Positions 23,278-31,475 of a stretch of 54,719 nucleotides of DNA are shown piece by piece. Numbering within the stretch: position 1 is the first letter of the stretch; the number at the start of each line of letters is the position of its first letter. The DNA lies in contig CALMSR010000041.1 of assembly GCA_937872465.1 (NCBI GenBank), positions 1-54,719 of the forward strand, in the 5' to 3' direction. Under the pieces are notes generated by a model that worked only from the letters and a program-made list of their open reading frames with translations, ran no database searches and was not told where the DNA came from. A program made the position numbers and the translations under genes. Origin of the DNA: an uncultured Paracoccaceae bacterium. GTDB lineage: Bacteria > Pseudomonadota > Alphaproteobacteria > Rhodobacterales > Rhodobacteraceae.

Positions 23278-23717
23278 TGAAGCTTTTTCTTGCCGCGGCG
23301 TGTATCGCCACATTTCCCGCAGCCGCGCTGGCGGAGGTCGTCGTCAGCGACCCCTGGGCGCGGGCCACCATTCTCGCGTCCCGTCCGGGGGCGGCCTACC
23401 TCACGCTGCACAGCGATGCCGACGACCGGCTGCTGTCGGCGACGACGCCGGTCGCGGATCACGTGATGATCCATGCCTCCGAGACGGGAGCGGACTCCGT
23501 CACGCGCATGATCCATCTCGACGCGCTCGATCTGGAGGCGGGACAGACGGTTCGGTTTGCTCCCGGCGGGATGCATCTGATGTTGCTGGGGCTCGCGGGC
23601 AAGCTCGACGAAGGCGCCTCGTTCCCGCTGACGCTGACCTTTGAGCGCGCGGGCGCGATCATGGTGGATGTCTCCGTGCTGGGAGTTGCGGCGACGGGTC
23701 CGGAGGGGGAGCCATGA
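23277..23717 (+). CDS. PCu(A)C copper chaperone
   Basis: A 146-residue exported protein of the PCu(A)C family. After the signal peptide (MKLFLAAACIATFPAAALA) comes WARATILASRPGAAYLTL, and the Cu(I)-binding residues lie in HVMIHASETGADSVTRM and GGMHLMLLGL, the His/Met pattern of the family. It supplies copper to SCO1 or the oxidase CuA centre. Its start is in the SCO1 stop (TGATG) and its stop overlaps the next gene (ATGA). Confidence 0.92.
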   Translation: MKLFLAAACIATFPAAALAEVVVSDPWARATILASRPGAAYLTLHSDADDRLLSATTPVADHVMIHASETGADSVTRMIHLDALDLEAGQTVRFAPGGMHLMLLGLAGKLDEGASFPLTLTFERAGAIMVDVSVLGVAATGPEGEP

Positions 23718-24328
23718 GGCTGCCTGCAATCGTTGCCTTGCTGCTCCTCGCGGGCGCCGCACCGGCCGCCGCGCACCATCCAGGCGACCGTCTCGACGAG
23801 GTGATGGCGGAGAAGGAACCTGCTTTCGAGCCCACGGACTCGCGCCGCATGCCGGCCCTTTCGTTCGCCGGTTCGGACGGCGCCAGCCTCGATATGTCTG
23901 GGCTTGCGTACCGGATCGTCGTGCTCAGCTTCCTGCCCGAGGGCTGCGGCACGCCCTGCGCGGATCAGCAGGCGCTTCTGCAGGAGGTTCGCGATGCGGT
24001 GAACGTCACGCCGATGCGCGAGTTGGTCCAGTTCATGACCGTGAGCGGTGACGCGGCGCCCGATCCGGACGGGGAAGCCGGGAACTGGCGGTCCGTCATG
24101 CCCTCTGACGAAACGGTGGAGGCAGCCGCCGCGGCCTTCGCTGCGCTCTCCGCTCGGGTGACGGATGCGCCCATGGTCCATGTCATCGACCGGGGCGGGC
24201 GTCATACCGGCATTTTCCACGGCGCAGGGTTCGGGCGCATCAACCTGGTGCTCTACATCAACGGCCTGACCAACGCGCCGCCGCCTGAACCCGGACTGCT
24301 GGACCGACTGTTCGGGGCGTTCCGATGA
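23714..24328 (+). CDS. SCO-like thioredoxin-fold protein
   Basis: A 204-residue secreted protein (signal MRLPAIVALLLLAGAAPAAA). It has a Cys-x3-Cys motif (EGCGTPCADQQALL), a long helix, then MVHVIDRGGRHTGIFHGAGFG, where a His could complete a SCO-like copper site. The fold resembles SCO1/peroxiredoxin proteins but sequence identity is low, so a distant SCO relative is my best call. It overlaps the PCu(A)C gene (ATGA) and the next membrane gene (ATGA). Confidence 0.7.
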   Translation: MRLPAIVALLLLAGAAPAAAHHPGDRLDEVMAEKEPAFEPTDSRRMPALSFAGSDGASLDMSGLAYRIVVLSFLPEGCGTPCADQQALLQEVRDAVNVTPMRELVQFMTVSGDAAPDPDGEAGNWRSVMPSDETVEAAAAAFAALSARVTDAPMVHVIDRGGRHTGIFHGAGFGRINLVLYINGLTNAPPPEPGLLDRLFGAFR

Positions 24329-24825
24329 CAGCGGGGCCGCAGACCGGCGCGGCGCCGGGACGGGACTGGCTCGGTGCGCTACGCCGGTACTTCGCCTTCG
24401 CCGCCATTGCGCATCTGGTCTGGGAATTCGCGCACCTGCCGCTCTACACGATCTGGCTCACCGGGACCCCGGGCGAACTCGTCTTTGCGGCGGTCCACTG
24501 CACGGGCGGCGACATACTGATCACGCTCAGCACGATCATGCTGTCGCTCTGCGTGTTCGGCAGCGCGGATTGGCCCCGCATTCGCTGGCACCGTGTGCTT
24601 GGGGGCGCGGTGATCTTCGGCGTCGCCTACACGATCTTCAGCGAGTGGCTGAACATCGAGCTACGCGAGGCCTGGGCCTATCGCGAGATGATGCCGGTGA
24701 TCCCAGTGATCGACGCGGGGCTGAGCTCGATCCTGCAATGGATCGTCATCCCGGTCGTCGACTACTGCTGGGCCACCGGAGCCCGGCCGTGGCGGCGCGA
24801 ACCTGTGGAGGTCGCGCATGGCTGA
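24325..24825 (+). CDS. Multi-pass membrane protein (copper cluster)
   Basis: A 166-residue protein with four hydrophobic segments (YFAFAAIAHLVWEFAHLPLY, LVFAAVHCTGGDILITLSTIMLSLC, GGAVIFGVAYTIFSEWLN and LSSILQWIVIPVVDYCW). Conserved-looking His, Glu and Cys residues sit near the membrane (IAHLVWEFAHLPLY). It is often seen next to copper and cytochrome genes, but I cannot name a function. It is coupled to the SCO-like gene (ATGA) and overlaps ccdA by 8 bases. Confidence 0.6.
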   Translation: MTAGPQTGAAPGRDWLGALRRYFAFAAIAHLVWEFAHLPLYTIWLTGTPGELVFAAVHCTGGDILITLSTIMLSLCVFGSADWPRIRWHRVLGGAVIFGVAYTIFSEWLNIELREAWAYREMMPVIPVIDAGLSSILQWIVIPVVDYCWATGARPWRREPVEVAHG

Positions 24826-25546
24826 CCTGTCGCTTCTCGGAATGACCGCGGCTCTGCTGGCTGGGGCGATCTCCTTCGCATCGCCCTGCGTCCTGCCGCT
24901 GGTTCCGGGCTACGTGTCCTACATCGCCGGAAGGACGACGACAGGCGGCGTGGCGTCCGGCCGGTCACAGACGCTTTGGCTCAGCTTCTGCTTCGTCCTC
25001 GGCTTCTCGACCATATTCATGATCCTCGGCGCGTCCGCGACGGCCCTCGGACAAGCACTGCTGCGCTGGCGCTACGAGCTCAATCTCGTCGGCGGCGGCA
25101 TCGTGATCCTGTTCGGGCTCTTCATGATCGGCGCGGCGCGGATCGGCGCCATGCAGCGAGATCTGCGCTTCCATCTCGACATTCCCGGCGGCAGGCCCGC
25201 CGCGTCCTACGTGCTCGGGCTCGCCTTCGGTTTCGGCTGGACGCCGTGTATCGGCCCCATACTCGGCGCGATCCTGACCGCCAGCGCGGCGAGCGCAACG
25301 GTCGGCCAGGGCGTCGCGCTGCTCGCGATCTACTCCGCCGGTCTGGGCGTGCCGTTCCTGATCGTGGCGGGTTTCACCGACAGGCTCGCCGGCCGATTGC
25401 GGGGCGTCGGGCGGATCGGGCGTCGGCTGCACCAGGGCTCGGGCGCGGTCATGGTTCTGATGGGAGTGGCGATGATGACCGGGCGGCTGAGTGCGCTGTC
25501 CTACTGGATACTTGACACTTTTCCGGTGCTTGGACGAATTGGCTGA
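24818..25546 (+). CDS. ccdA: Cytochrome c biogenesis protein CcdA
   Basis: A 242-residue six-helix membrane protein of the DsbD/CcdA family. The two redox Cys are in SFASPCVLPLVPGYVSYIAG and FGWTPCIGPILGA. It moves electrons from cytoplasmic thioredoxin to periplasmic thiol carriers such as the CcmG and TlpA proteins encoded at 20865 and 21440. This closes the electron path of the cluster. It is the last gene of the string and is convergent with the zntA-type ATPase. Confidence 0.94.
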   Translation: MADLSLLGMTAALLAGAISFASPCVLPLVPGYVSYIAGRTTTGGVASGRSQTLWLSFCFVLGFSTIFMILGASATALGQALLRWRYELNLVGGGIVILFGLFMIGAARIGAMQRDLRFHLDIPGGRPAASYVLGLAFGFGWTPCIGPILGAILTASAASATVGQGVALLAIYSAGLGVPFLIVAGFTDRLAGRLRGVGRIGRRLHQGSGAVMVLMGVAMMTGRLSALSYWILDTFPVLGRIG

Positions 25547-25579
25547 GCAAGCATTCGGGTCGGCGCTGCTGTCTCAGCC
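25541..25579. terminator. Inverted repeat between convergent ccdA and ATPase genes
   Basis: GGCTGAG (25541-25547) and CTCAGCC (25573-25579) form a 7-bp stem with a 25-base intervening part that contains further short complementary bases. It covers the ends of the two convergent genes and may be a weak bidirectional terminator. Confidence 0.35.
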
Positions 25580-27808
25580 CGGCCGTTCGGGGTTGAAAGC
25601 GAGAAGCCGCAGCGCGTTCAGCGTGACAAGGACCGTCGCGCCGGTATCAGCAAGGATGGCGATCCAGAGCCCGGTGATGCCGAGGATCGTCGTCACAAGA
25701 AACACCGCCTTGAGGCCGAGCGCGATCGCCACGTTCTGCCTGATGTTCGCCATGGCTGCGCGAGCAAGCCGAATCTTGCCGGCCACATCGGTCACCCGAT
25801 TGCGCAGGATCGCGGCGTCGGCGGTTTCAAGCGCGACGTCCGTTCCGGAACCCATGGCAACTCCAATGTGGGCGGTGGCGAGCGCAGGGGCATCGTTGAT
25901 GCCGTCGCCCACCATCATGACATGGCCCGTGGCCGTCATCTCGCGGATCGCCGCGACCTTGTCTTCAGGCATCAGTTCGGCGCGATGCTCGATGCCCAAC
26001 CCAGCGGAAATTGCTGCTGCCGTGCGCCGGTTGTCGCCGGTCAGCATCACAGACGCGATGCCAAGCGCCTTGAGTTGCTGCACCGCGCGGGCGGCATCCT
26101 CCCGGGGTCCATCCCGGAGCGCTACGAGTCCGACCAACCGGCTCCGGCGGAAGACCGCGACGACTGTCTTGCCTTCATCCTCCATGCCGACCACCGCCCC
26201 GCGCGCGTGGTCGTCCAACACACCGCGCTCCTCGGCGAACCGTGGAGAGCCCACCCAGGCGGTTTCACCCTCAACGACTGCTTCGGCCCCTTTGCCCGGA
26301 AGCGCTTTGGCGGCGGTCGCGGCCAGGAACGGCGCTCCCGCAGCTTCCGCGCGGGACAGGATCGCCTCCGCCAGAGGATGGCTCGACCCCGCTTCGACGG
26401 CGGCAGCCAGCGTCAGCACCTCCGTCTCCGATCCCGAGATCGGCACCACGTCCGTGACGCGCGGCCGTCCGTGGGTCAGGGTCCCCGTCTTGTCGAATGC
26501 GACATGCGTAGTCGCTGCCGCGGCTTCGATCACAGCGCCTCCCTTCATCAGCAGCCCACGCCGTGCGCCGGAAGAAAGCGCAGAGGCGATGGAAGCCGGC
26601 ACCGAGATCACCAGCGCGCAGGGGCATCCGATCAGGAGAAGCGCGAGCGCGCGGTAGATCCATGTGTCCCAGCCTTGCCCGAACGAGAGCGGCGGAACGA
26701 TGGCCACCAGCACCGCAACTCCGACGACGGCCGGCATGTAGATGCGGCTGAAACGGTCGATGAAGCGCTCGGTCGGCGCCCGGGCGCTCTCTGCCTCCTC
26801 GACCAGCCGGATGATGCGGGCAATGGTGTTGTCCTCGGCCGACTTGGTGACCCGGACACGCAGCGCCACTTCGGAATTGATTGAGCCTGCAAAGACCAGG
26901 GCACCGGGTTCCTTCAGCTTGGGTACGCTCTCGCCCGTGACGGCGCTCTCGTCGACGCCGGAGGTGCCCTCGATGACCTCGCCGTCTGCAGGGATCCGGT
27001 CCCCCGGGCGCACCAGAACGATCTGGTCCACCTGCAGCTGGTCGGCCGGTATCACTCGTGTCCTGCCGGCGACTTCTAGAAGCGCAGTCTTCGGCACAAG
27101 GCGAGCGAGCGCCCGGATTCCGTCGCGGGCCTTGTTTGCCGCGACGCCTTCCAGAACCTCCCCGACGGCGAAGAGGAAGACGACCAGCGCCGCTTCTTCC
27201 GCAGCATTGATGACGAGCGCGCCGGTGGCGGCGATGGTCATCAGCATCTCGATCGTGAACGGCATGCCCGCTCTGGCGGACGCCACGGCGCGACGTGCGA
27301 TAGGGGCGACGCCGATGAGCGTGGCGAGGACGAACGCCCAATTCGCCACGTCCTGGGAAGCGAACAGTTTCACGGCCCATGCCGCCGCGAGGAGGAGACC
27401 GGTGCCGATCACCAGTCTGCCCTTCGCGGTCTGATACCAACACGAACCGGGCCCGGGTCCGCTCTCGGGCTCTGTCGATCCCGTGTCGGGCTCGAGTCCT
27501 GCGGCATCTCGCGAGCCGTCCGTACGGGACGCTTGCTCACCGTCCGGCAGCAAGAAGCCTTTCCGATCGGGGCTCGATCCTTTCGCCGCAATCCCGTAGC
27601 CGAGCCGCTTGACGATTGCTTCGATCTGATCGCGAGGCGTCTGCCCTTCATCGAGAGTCAGCCGAAGCCGCTCGGTCATCAGCGCCACATCGACGTCGCT
27701 CACGCCGGGCAGGCGTTCGACCGCACCCCGGACCTTGCCGGCGCACGACGCACAGTCCATCCCGGAAACCGTCCATTCGTAGGTTGCACTGTCGTTCGCC
27801 GTCATCAC
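25574..27808 (-). CDS. zntA: Heavy-metal P1B-type ATPase (ZntA-like)
   Basis: A 744-residue exporter, probably of Zn(II)/Cd(II)/Pb(II). The N-terminal HMA domain has GMDCASCAG at 16-23. A Gly/Glu/Pro-rich linker precedes the membrane helices. The metal-site helix has the CPC motif (GCPCALVISVPASIAS, about residue 394-396), followed by the phosphorylation site DKTGTLTHG (about 438) and GDGINDAPAL. The C-terminal helices read LKAVFLVTTILGITGLWIAILADTG, as in ZntA. The divergent gene was the expected MerR regulator, but only its first part survives, fused to a helicase. Confidence 0.93.
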   Translation of the reverse strand: MMTANDSATYEWTVSGMDCASCAGKVRGAVERLPGVSDVDVALMTERLRLTLDEGQTPRDQIEAIVKRLGYGIAAKGSSPDRKGFLLPDGEQASRTDGSRDAAGLEPDTGSTEPESGPGPGSCWYQTAKGRLVIGTGLLLAAAWAVKLFASQDVANWAFVLATLIGVAPIARRAVASARAGMPFTIEMLMTIAATGALVINAAEEAALVVFLFAVGEVLEGVAANKARDGIRALARLVPKTALLEVAGRTRVIPADQLQVDQIVLVRPGDRIPADGEVIEGTSGVDESAVTGESVPKLKEPGALVFAGSINSEVALRVRVTKSAEDNTIARIIRLVEEAESARAPTERFIDRFSRIYMPAVVGVAVLVAIVPPLSFGQGWDTWIYRALALLLIGCPCALVISVPASIASALSSGARRGLLMKGGAVIEAAAATTHVAFDKTGTLTHGRPRVTDVVPISGSETEVLTLAAAVEAGSSHPLAEAILSRAEAAGAPFLAATAAKALPGKGAEAVVEGETAWVGSPRFAEERGVLDDHARGAVVGMEDEGKTVVAVFRRSRLVGLVALRDGPREDAARAVQQLKALGIASVMLTGDNRRTAAAISAGLGIEHRAELMPEDKVAAIREMTATGHVMMVGDGINDAPALATAHIGVAMGSGTDVALETADAAILRNRVTDVAGKIRLARAAMANIRQNVAIALGLKAVFLVTTILGITGLWIAILADTGATVLVTLNALRLLAFNPERPG

Positions 27809-27855
27809 GCCCTTCCACCCCGCCTAGCGGGCAACATTGTATTTGCTGAGTCGCG

Positions 27856-27886
27856 AACCTAAGGTCTCTAGTAGCTATAGCTTCAA
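27856..27886 (-). promoter_or_regulatory. MerR-type promoter/operator of the ATPase gene
   Basis: Reading the minus strand, TTGAAG (27886-27881) and TAGGTT (27861-27856) are -35 and -10 boxes with a 19-bp spacer, the spacing used by MerR/ZntR regulators. The spacer holds a CTATAGCTACTAG imperfect dyad. The divergent fusion gene starts at 27898, only 12 bases from the -35 box, so both genes share this operator. Confidence 0.75.
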
Positions 27887-27897
27887 GAGGAAATCTG

Positions 27898-30009
27898 ATG
27901 CTCACCATCGGAAAATTGGGCGAAGCGGCCGGCGTGAAGGTTCCGACGATCCGCTACTACGAGCAGATCGGGCTCCTGCCGGAGCCAGATCGCAGTGCCG
28001 GGAACCAGCGGCTCTACGGGCAGTCGGCGCTGGATCGGCTACGGATGATTGAGATTGTCGGTGCGAACGAGGGGCAGGAATATGAGGCGGCCGTTCACCT
28101 CCGCAGGCTGATCCTGACCGTGTGGCCCGACCTGAGCCAGCATCCGGATGACCACGTCAAGCTGTTCGTTAGCCTGAAGCTCTATGGTCAGAAATACGAA
28201 GACATCGATGTCTTTGTTGTCGGTCATTTCAGCGAACCGCGGGAGTTCGATGTCGAACTGAAATTCTATCCGCGAAATCGCGAACCTGTCCTGCCAAGAC
28301 GGGCCTACGTCCGTAGTTTCGCCTTAGCGGTAGAGGTCAAGTCGCATGACGCCAGTGGCGTCCGGTTCGATGACAAGCTCGTTTCAGTCAAATATCCGCG
28401 CGGCTTTGAGTGCGTTACCGAAAAAGCCTTCAAGCAGGTCTTCGAGCTCAAGAGTTACCTTGAGCGTGCAGGGCTCCCGAGTCCCTATGTGCAGGACCTT
28501 ATTTTCATGACCGGCTTGCGCGAGGCCGACCTTCCTGCGCGCCCCCATAACTGCTTTGGGATCGATGCCAGCTTCGAAAAAATACTGAACATTGTCGGGC
28601 AGGTGTCGCAGCCGCTGGTGAAAGACCGCTTCGTAACGATCAGTTTCGGCCCGGACGAGAACTTCCGCGCCATACTTTCGCCAGAAGCGACGGTCTTGAA
28701 GACGATGGAACCCACCGCGCTTGATCGCAGGCGGATGGACCGCATCGTAAAATCTGCCCTGCCTGATGAATGGGTTGAGGACCTCACCAAAAGGCAAGTC
28801 GTCATCCGCGGACGCGGCGGCGTGGGAAAGACCGTAATCTTACTCCAGATGGCCTACCGCGCGTTCGATAATAGCGGGATGCGCTCATTGGTGCTTACGT
28901 ACAACAAAGCGCTTGTTGCCGACATGCGTCGCACAATGGCGCTGCTGGGCGTACCCCGTCACCTTGAGAGGGGCGGTATCGGGATCGAAACCGTCCACGC
29001 CTTTGTTCGGCGGCTCATGATGGAACTCGGAATCATCGGGAGCGATGACGACTTTCTGGCGAACTATGAGAAGCACAAACAAGGCCTGCTCGACTACCTC
29101 CGTAGCGGCGCTGCTTCCGAAGACGACCTTAAGAAGCTCATCGAAGAGAACGCAGACGATTTCGCATGGGATGTCATCTTCGTTGATGAAGGGCAGGACT
29201 GGCCTTCAAACGAAATCGAGATACTGCGTACTGTCTTCCGCCCAGAGCAGATTGTCGTGGCAGACGGTGTAGATCAGTATGTGCGTGACTCCGTCGCCGA
29301 TTGGGACGTAGGTCTTTCCCGCGATCTTCTCCGGCCGCGCCGGCTCAGGCGGTGCCTTCGAATGAAGGCAAACCTCGCGCACTTCGTTGCCGATTGCGCC
29401 GACCTACTGGGGCTGGAGAACTGGGACCTGGAGCCAAATCCCCATGCCAACGGCGGCCGCGTCATGATCTTCGAGGGCGATATGGCCCGCAACACAGCGA
29501 TCTTTGAACGGCTCAAGAAGGAAGCTGCCGAACTGGGAAACTATCCGGTCGATCTCCTTGCCTGCGTGCCGCCGTCTCTCGTTTTGCACGACGAGGACTC
29601 TACCTACTCGATCCCGGGACAGGCTATCCAAAAAGCAGGCGGGCTCGTATGGGACGCGTCGTCATCTGACGTCAGGGAGCACTACCCGACCGAGCGGGAC
29701 GCGTTGCGCATCGTTCAATACGACTCCTGCCGCGGTCTCGAAGGCTGGACGGTCATAAATTATGCCTTCGACGATTTCTATGACTACAAGTTTCAGCAGT
29801 GGCTGTCCTCACCACACGACATCGGCGGGCTTTTTGATTCCAACGACGAACTGGCCGCCGCGTTCGCCGCGCACTGGGTCATGATACCGATCACGCGCGC
29901 CATGGATACGCTTGTCATCAACGTCTCCAAGAGACCATCCCGCTTGAAGGACGCCTTGAAGCGGGTTCACGAGTCCCGGGGCGACTTCGTTGAGTGGCTG
30001 GAAGTATAA
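27898..30009 (+). CDS. MerR DNA-binding domain fused to NERD-like nuclease and SF1 helicase
   Basis: A 703-residue fusion in one unbroken frame. Residues 1-49 are a MerR/ZntR winged helix (MLTIGKLGEAAGVKVPTIRY, RLYGQSALDRLR), lacking the dimer helix and metal cysteines. From Met50 (28045) it becomes a nuclease-related module with Glu in NEGQEYEAA, Asp104 (DIDVFVVG) and Glu146/Lys148 (LAVEVKSHD), a PD-(D/E)XK pattern. An SF1 helicase follows: Walker A GRGGVGKT 305-312, LVLTYNKAL, Walker B VDEGQD 429-434, and the later CRGLEGW and MIPITRA motifs. An SD (AAGAGG) precedes the ATG at 27898; ATG 28045 has only a weak one. Nuclease-helicases of this type are often antiphage proteins. The downstream flank is AT-richer. 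Confidence 0.85.
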   Translation: MLTIGKLGEAAGVKVPTIRYYEQIGLLPEPDRSAGNQRLYGQSALDRLRMIEIVGANEGQEYEAAVHLRRLILTVWPDLSQHPDDHVKLFVSLKLYGQKYEDIDVFVVGHFSEPREFDVELKFYPRNREPVLPRRAYVRSFALAVEVKSHDASGVRFDDKLVSVKYPRGFECVTEKAFKQVFELKSYLERAGLPSPYVQDLIFMTGLREADLPARPHNCFGIDASFEKILNIVGQVSQPLVKDRFVTISFGPDENFRAILSPEATVLKTMEPTALDRRRMDRIVKSALPDEWVEDLTKRQVVIRGRGGVGKTVILLQMAYRAFDNSGMRSLVLTYNKALVADMRRTMALLGVPRHLERGGIGIETVHAFVRRLMMELGIIGSDDDFLANYEKHKQGLLDYLRSGAASEDDLKKLIEENADDFAWDVIFVDEGQDWPSNEIEILRTVFRPEQIVVADGVDQYVRDSVADWDVGLSRDLLRPRRLRRCLRMKANLAHFVADCADLLGLENWDLEPNPHANGGRVMIFEGDMARNTAIFERLKKEAAELGNYPVDLLACVPPSLVLHDEDSTYSIPGQAIQKAGGLVWDASSSDVREHYPTERDALRIVQYDSCRGLEGWTVINYAFDDFYDYKFQQWLSSPHDIGGLFDSNDELAAAFAAHWVMIPITRAMDTLVINVSKRPSRLKDALKRVHESRGDFVEWLEV

Positions 30010-30401
30010 TATCACTGCGGCTTTTGAGGCGGTCAGCGGCGGTTTTCCCGGTGGCTGCAAACAACTCTGAAATCTGTTTCCTGCGCGCTCATTTTCTAAA
30101 GGGTGTTTCCGCTAAGAATTTGAATACTAACCCATCGGGTGGTTCTCGCTGCCCCTTTCACTATCATGAGGTCCTGAGGTTTAACGCTTTTCTTTGGCCG
30201 AACGCGCCGTCCGGTCAACGCGTTGCCCAGGTCAGCCTGCGTCTTCGCCACCGGCGCCTGTTGCCCGTGAGCCCGCCTATGGGCGACCGGCCGGCTTCTA
30301 CTCCGACCCGTTCCTTCGCGCCCTCCGGTAGATAGGGACGACTGTTGCTCCGCACGGTATCGGGCAGCATTCCAGCATTCGAGGTGTAGTCCACGCCAAT
30401 G
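30010..30401. other. Junction region between helicase gene and broken trbI; no clear gene
   Basis: This 392-base stretch is AT-richer up to about 30200 and then returns to high GC. On the minus strand a short open frame (30215-30400) reads GVDYTSNAGMLPDTVRSNSR and further Arg-rich residues, which I cannot place in a family; it may be a scrap of a lost gene. The trbI frame is broken at about 30400. Together these point to a recombination scar. No inverted repeats or target duplications were seen. Confidence 0.6.
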
Positions 30402-30504
30402 CGGTGATGAGCCCGATGATCACCTTGCGGGAAATCCGCGTGACGCGCGGCGGATCGGCGCGCAGGCGCATGGCGGCAGCGGTGTCGGTCGATGTCTCGC
30501 TCAT
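30402..30504 (-). pseudogene. trbI: trbI 5' fragment (truncated)
   Basis: The start ATG at 30504 overlaps the trbG stop (ATGA), exactly as a functional trbI would. The N-terminus reads MSETSTDTAAAMRLRADPPR and then VTRISRKVIIGL, the TrbI cytoplasmic head and the beginning of the membrane helix. After about 34 codons similarity stops and the frame runs on in unrelated sequence to a stop near 30298. The remaining 300 or more residues of TrbI are missing. Its preserved head aligns with, but differs from, the other trbI at the left edge. Confidence 0.85.
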
Positions 30505-31475
30505 GTCCCCCGCTCCGCATCGTGCCGCACCGCTGCCACTTCGGTCTGGGGCTCGATCCGCACAATTCGCACCACCTCCTGCCGGGGACCGCGTCCGAGG
30601 CGCAGCTCGGCGGCGCCGAAGAGCCTGTCGACGATCAGCACATTGCCGTGGATGCGGGAGTTGACGATCTCGAGCTCACCATCGGCGCCGAGCACGAAGA
30701 GCGGCGGCATCTCGCCCTGGGCGATGCCGCGGGGGAAGACGACATAGACCCGGCGCCCGTCATCGAAGACGGAAACCGGACGCCAGGGCGGGGTGTCGCC
30801 CTGCAGTCCGTAGCGGTGGTTGCGGGCATGCGCGGGCGGGATGCGCGGCGTGGCCGGCGCGACGCGTGGAGCGTCGGGCGCGCGCGGATAGGCCCAGGAG
30901 ATGGCGGGCATCCAGGTCTCTTCGCTGGCGTTGAGCTCGATCAGGTAAGTCCGCCGGTCGGTCGAGATCACGAGGTTGGTGCTTATGTCGGGCCGCGTGG
31001 GCTTCACCAGGACGAGGACGCGGGTGTCGCGGCCCGCGCCGCTTTCGGTGTCGCCGATGATCCAGCGCGCGGTGTCGCCGGCGGCGATCGGCCCGGTGCC
31101 GGCGAGGCGTTCGCCGGGTTCGAGCGCGATGGTCGTAATCTGGCCGGGGGCGGCGTAGACCTGATAGAGCGCGCCCTCGGACCAGGGGTAGATCTGGATT
31201 GCGTTGAAATACCCTGCCTGCCGCGGTTCGACGCGCGCGGCCTGATTGGCATTGCCGACCTGGGCGACGGGTGTGGCGGCGGCCTCCCCGCCCCGGCTCG
31301 GGGTCCAGGCGGGCGGGACATGGAGTGGGCGCGGGCGGTCGTCGGGCGCGGCCACGGGCGGCGACGGTAAGGGCGGGACAGCGTCGTCATAGGCGAATGC
31401 GGGCGGACGGTCGCTGGCGCAGCCTGCGAGGAGCGTGGTGGCCAAGAGAATGGTGGGCAGGATCGGTCGGGTCAT
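30501..31475 (-). CDS. trbG: Conjugal transfer protein TrbG (VirB9 family)
   Basis: A 324-residue outer-membrane-complex protein. The lipobox LLAGCAS marks a lipoprotein signal. The VirB9 domain is visible in ALYQVYAAPGQITTIALEPGE, RTYLIELNASEETWMPAISWAYP and the C-terminal WRPVSVFDDGRRVYVVFP, which bind the TrbI/VirB10 partner. Its stop overlaps the truncated trbI and its start overlaps trbF (ATGA). Confidence 0.94.
   Translation of the reverse strand: MTRPILPTILLATTLLAGCASDRPPAFAYDDAVPPLPSPPVAAPDDRPRPLHVPPAWTPSRGGEAAATPVAQVGNANQAARVEPRQAGYFNAIQIYPWSEGALYQVYAAPGQITTIALEPGERLAGTGPIAAGDTARWIIGDTESGAGRDTRVLVLVKPTRPDISTNLVISTDRRTYLIELNASEETWMPAISWAYPRAPDAPRVAPATPRIPPAHARNHRYGLQGDTPPWRPVSVFDDGRRVYVVFPRGIAQGEMPPLFVLGADGELEIVNSRIHGNVLIVDRLFGAAELRLGRGPRQEVVRIVRIEPQTEVAAVRHDAERGT

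Noticed and set aside
2..30504. A simple 30-kb inversion joining the left trbI to the broken trbI
   Set aside because: The two N-terminal regions overlap and differ in sequence, so they cannot be complementary halves of one gene. Data left of the window could still change this.
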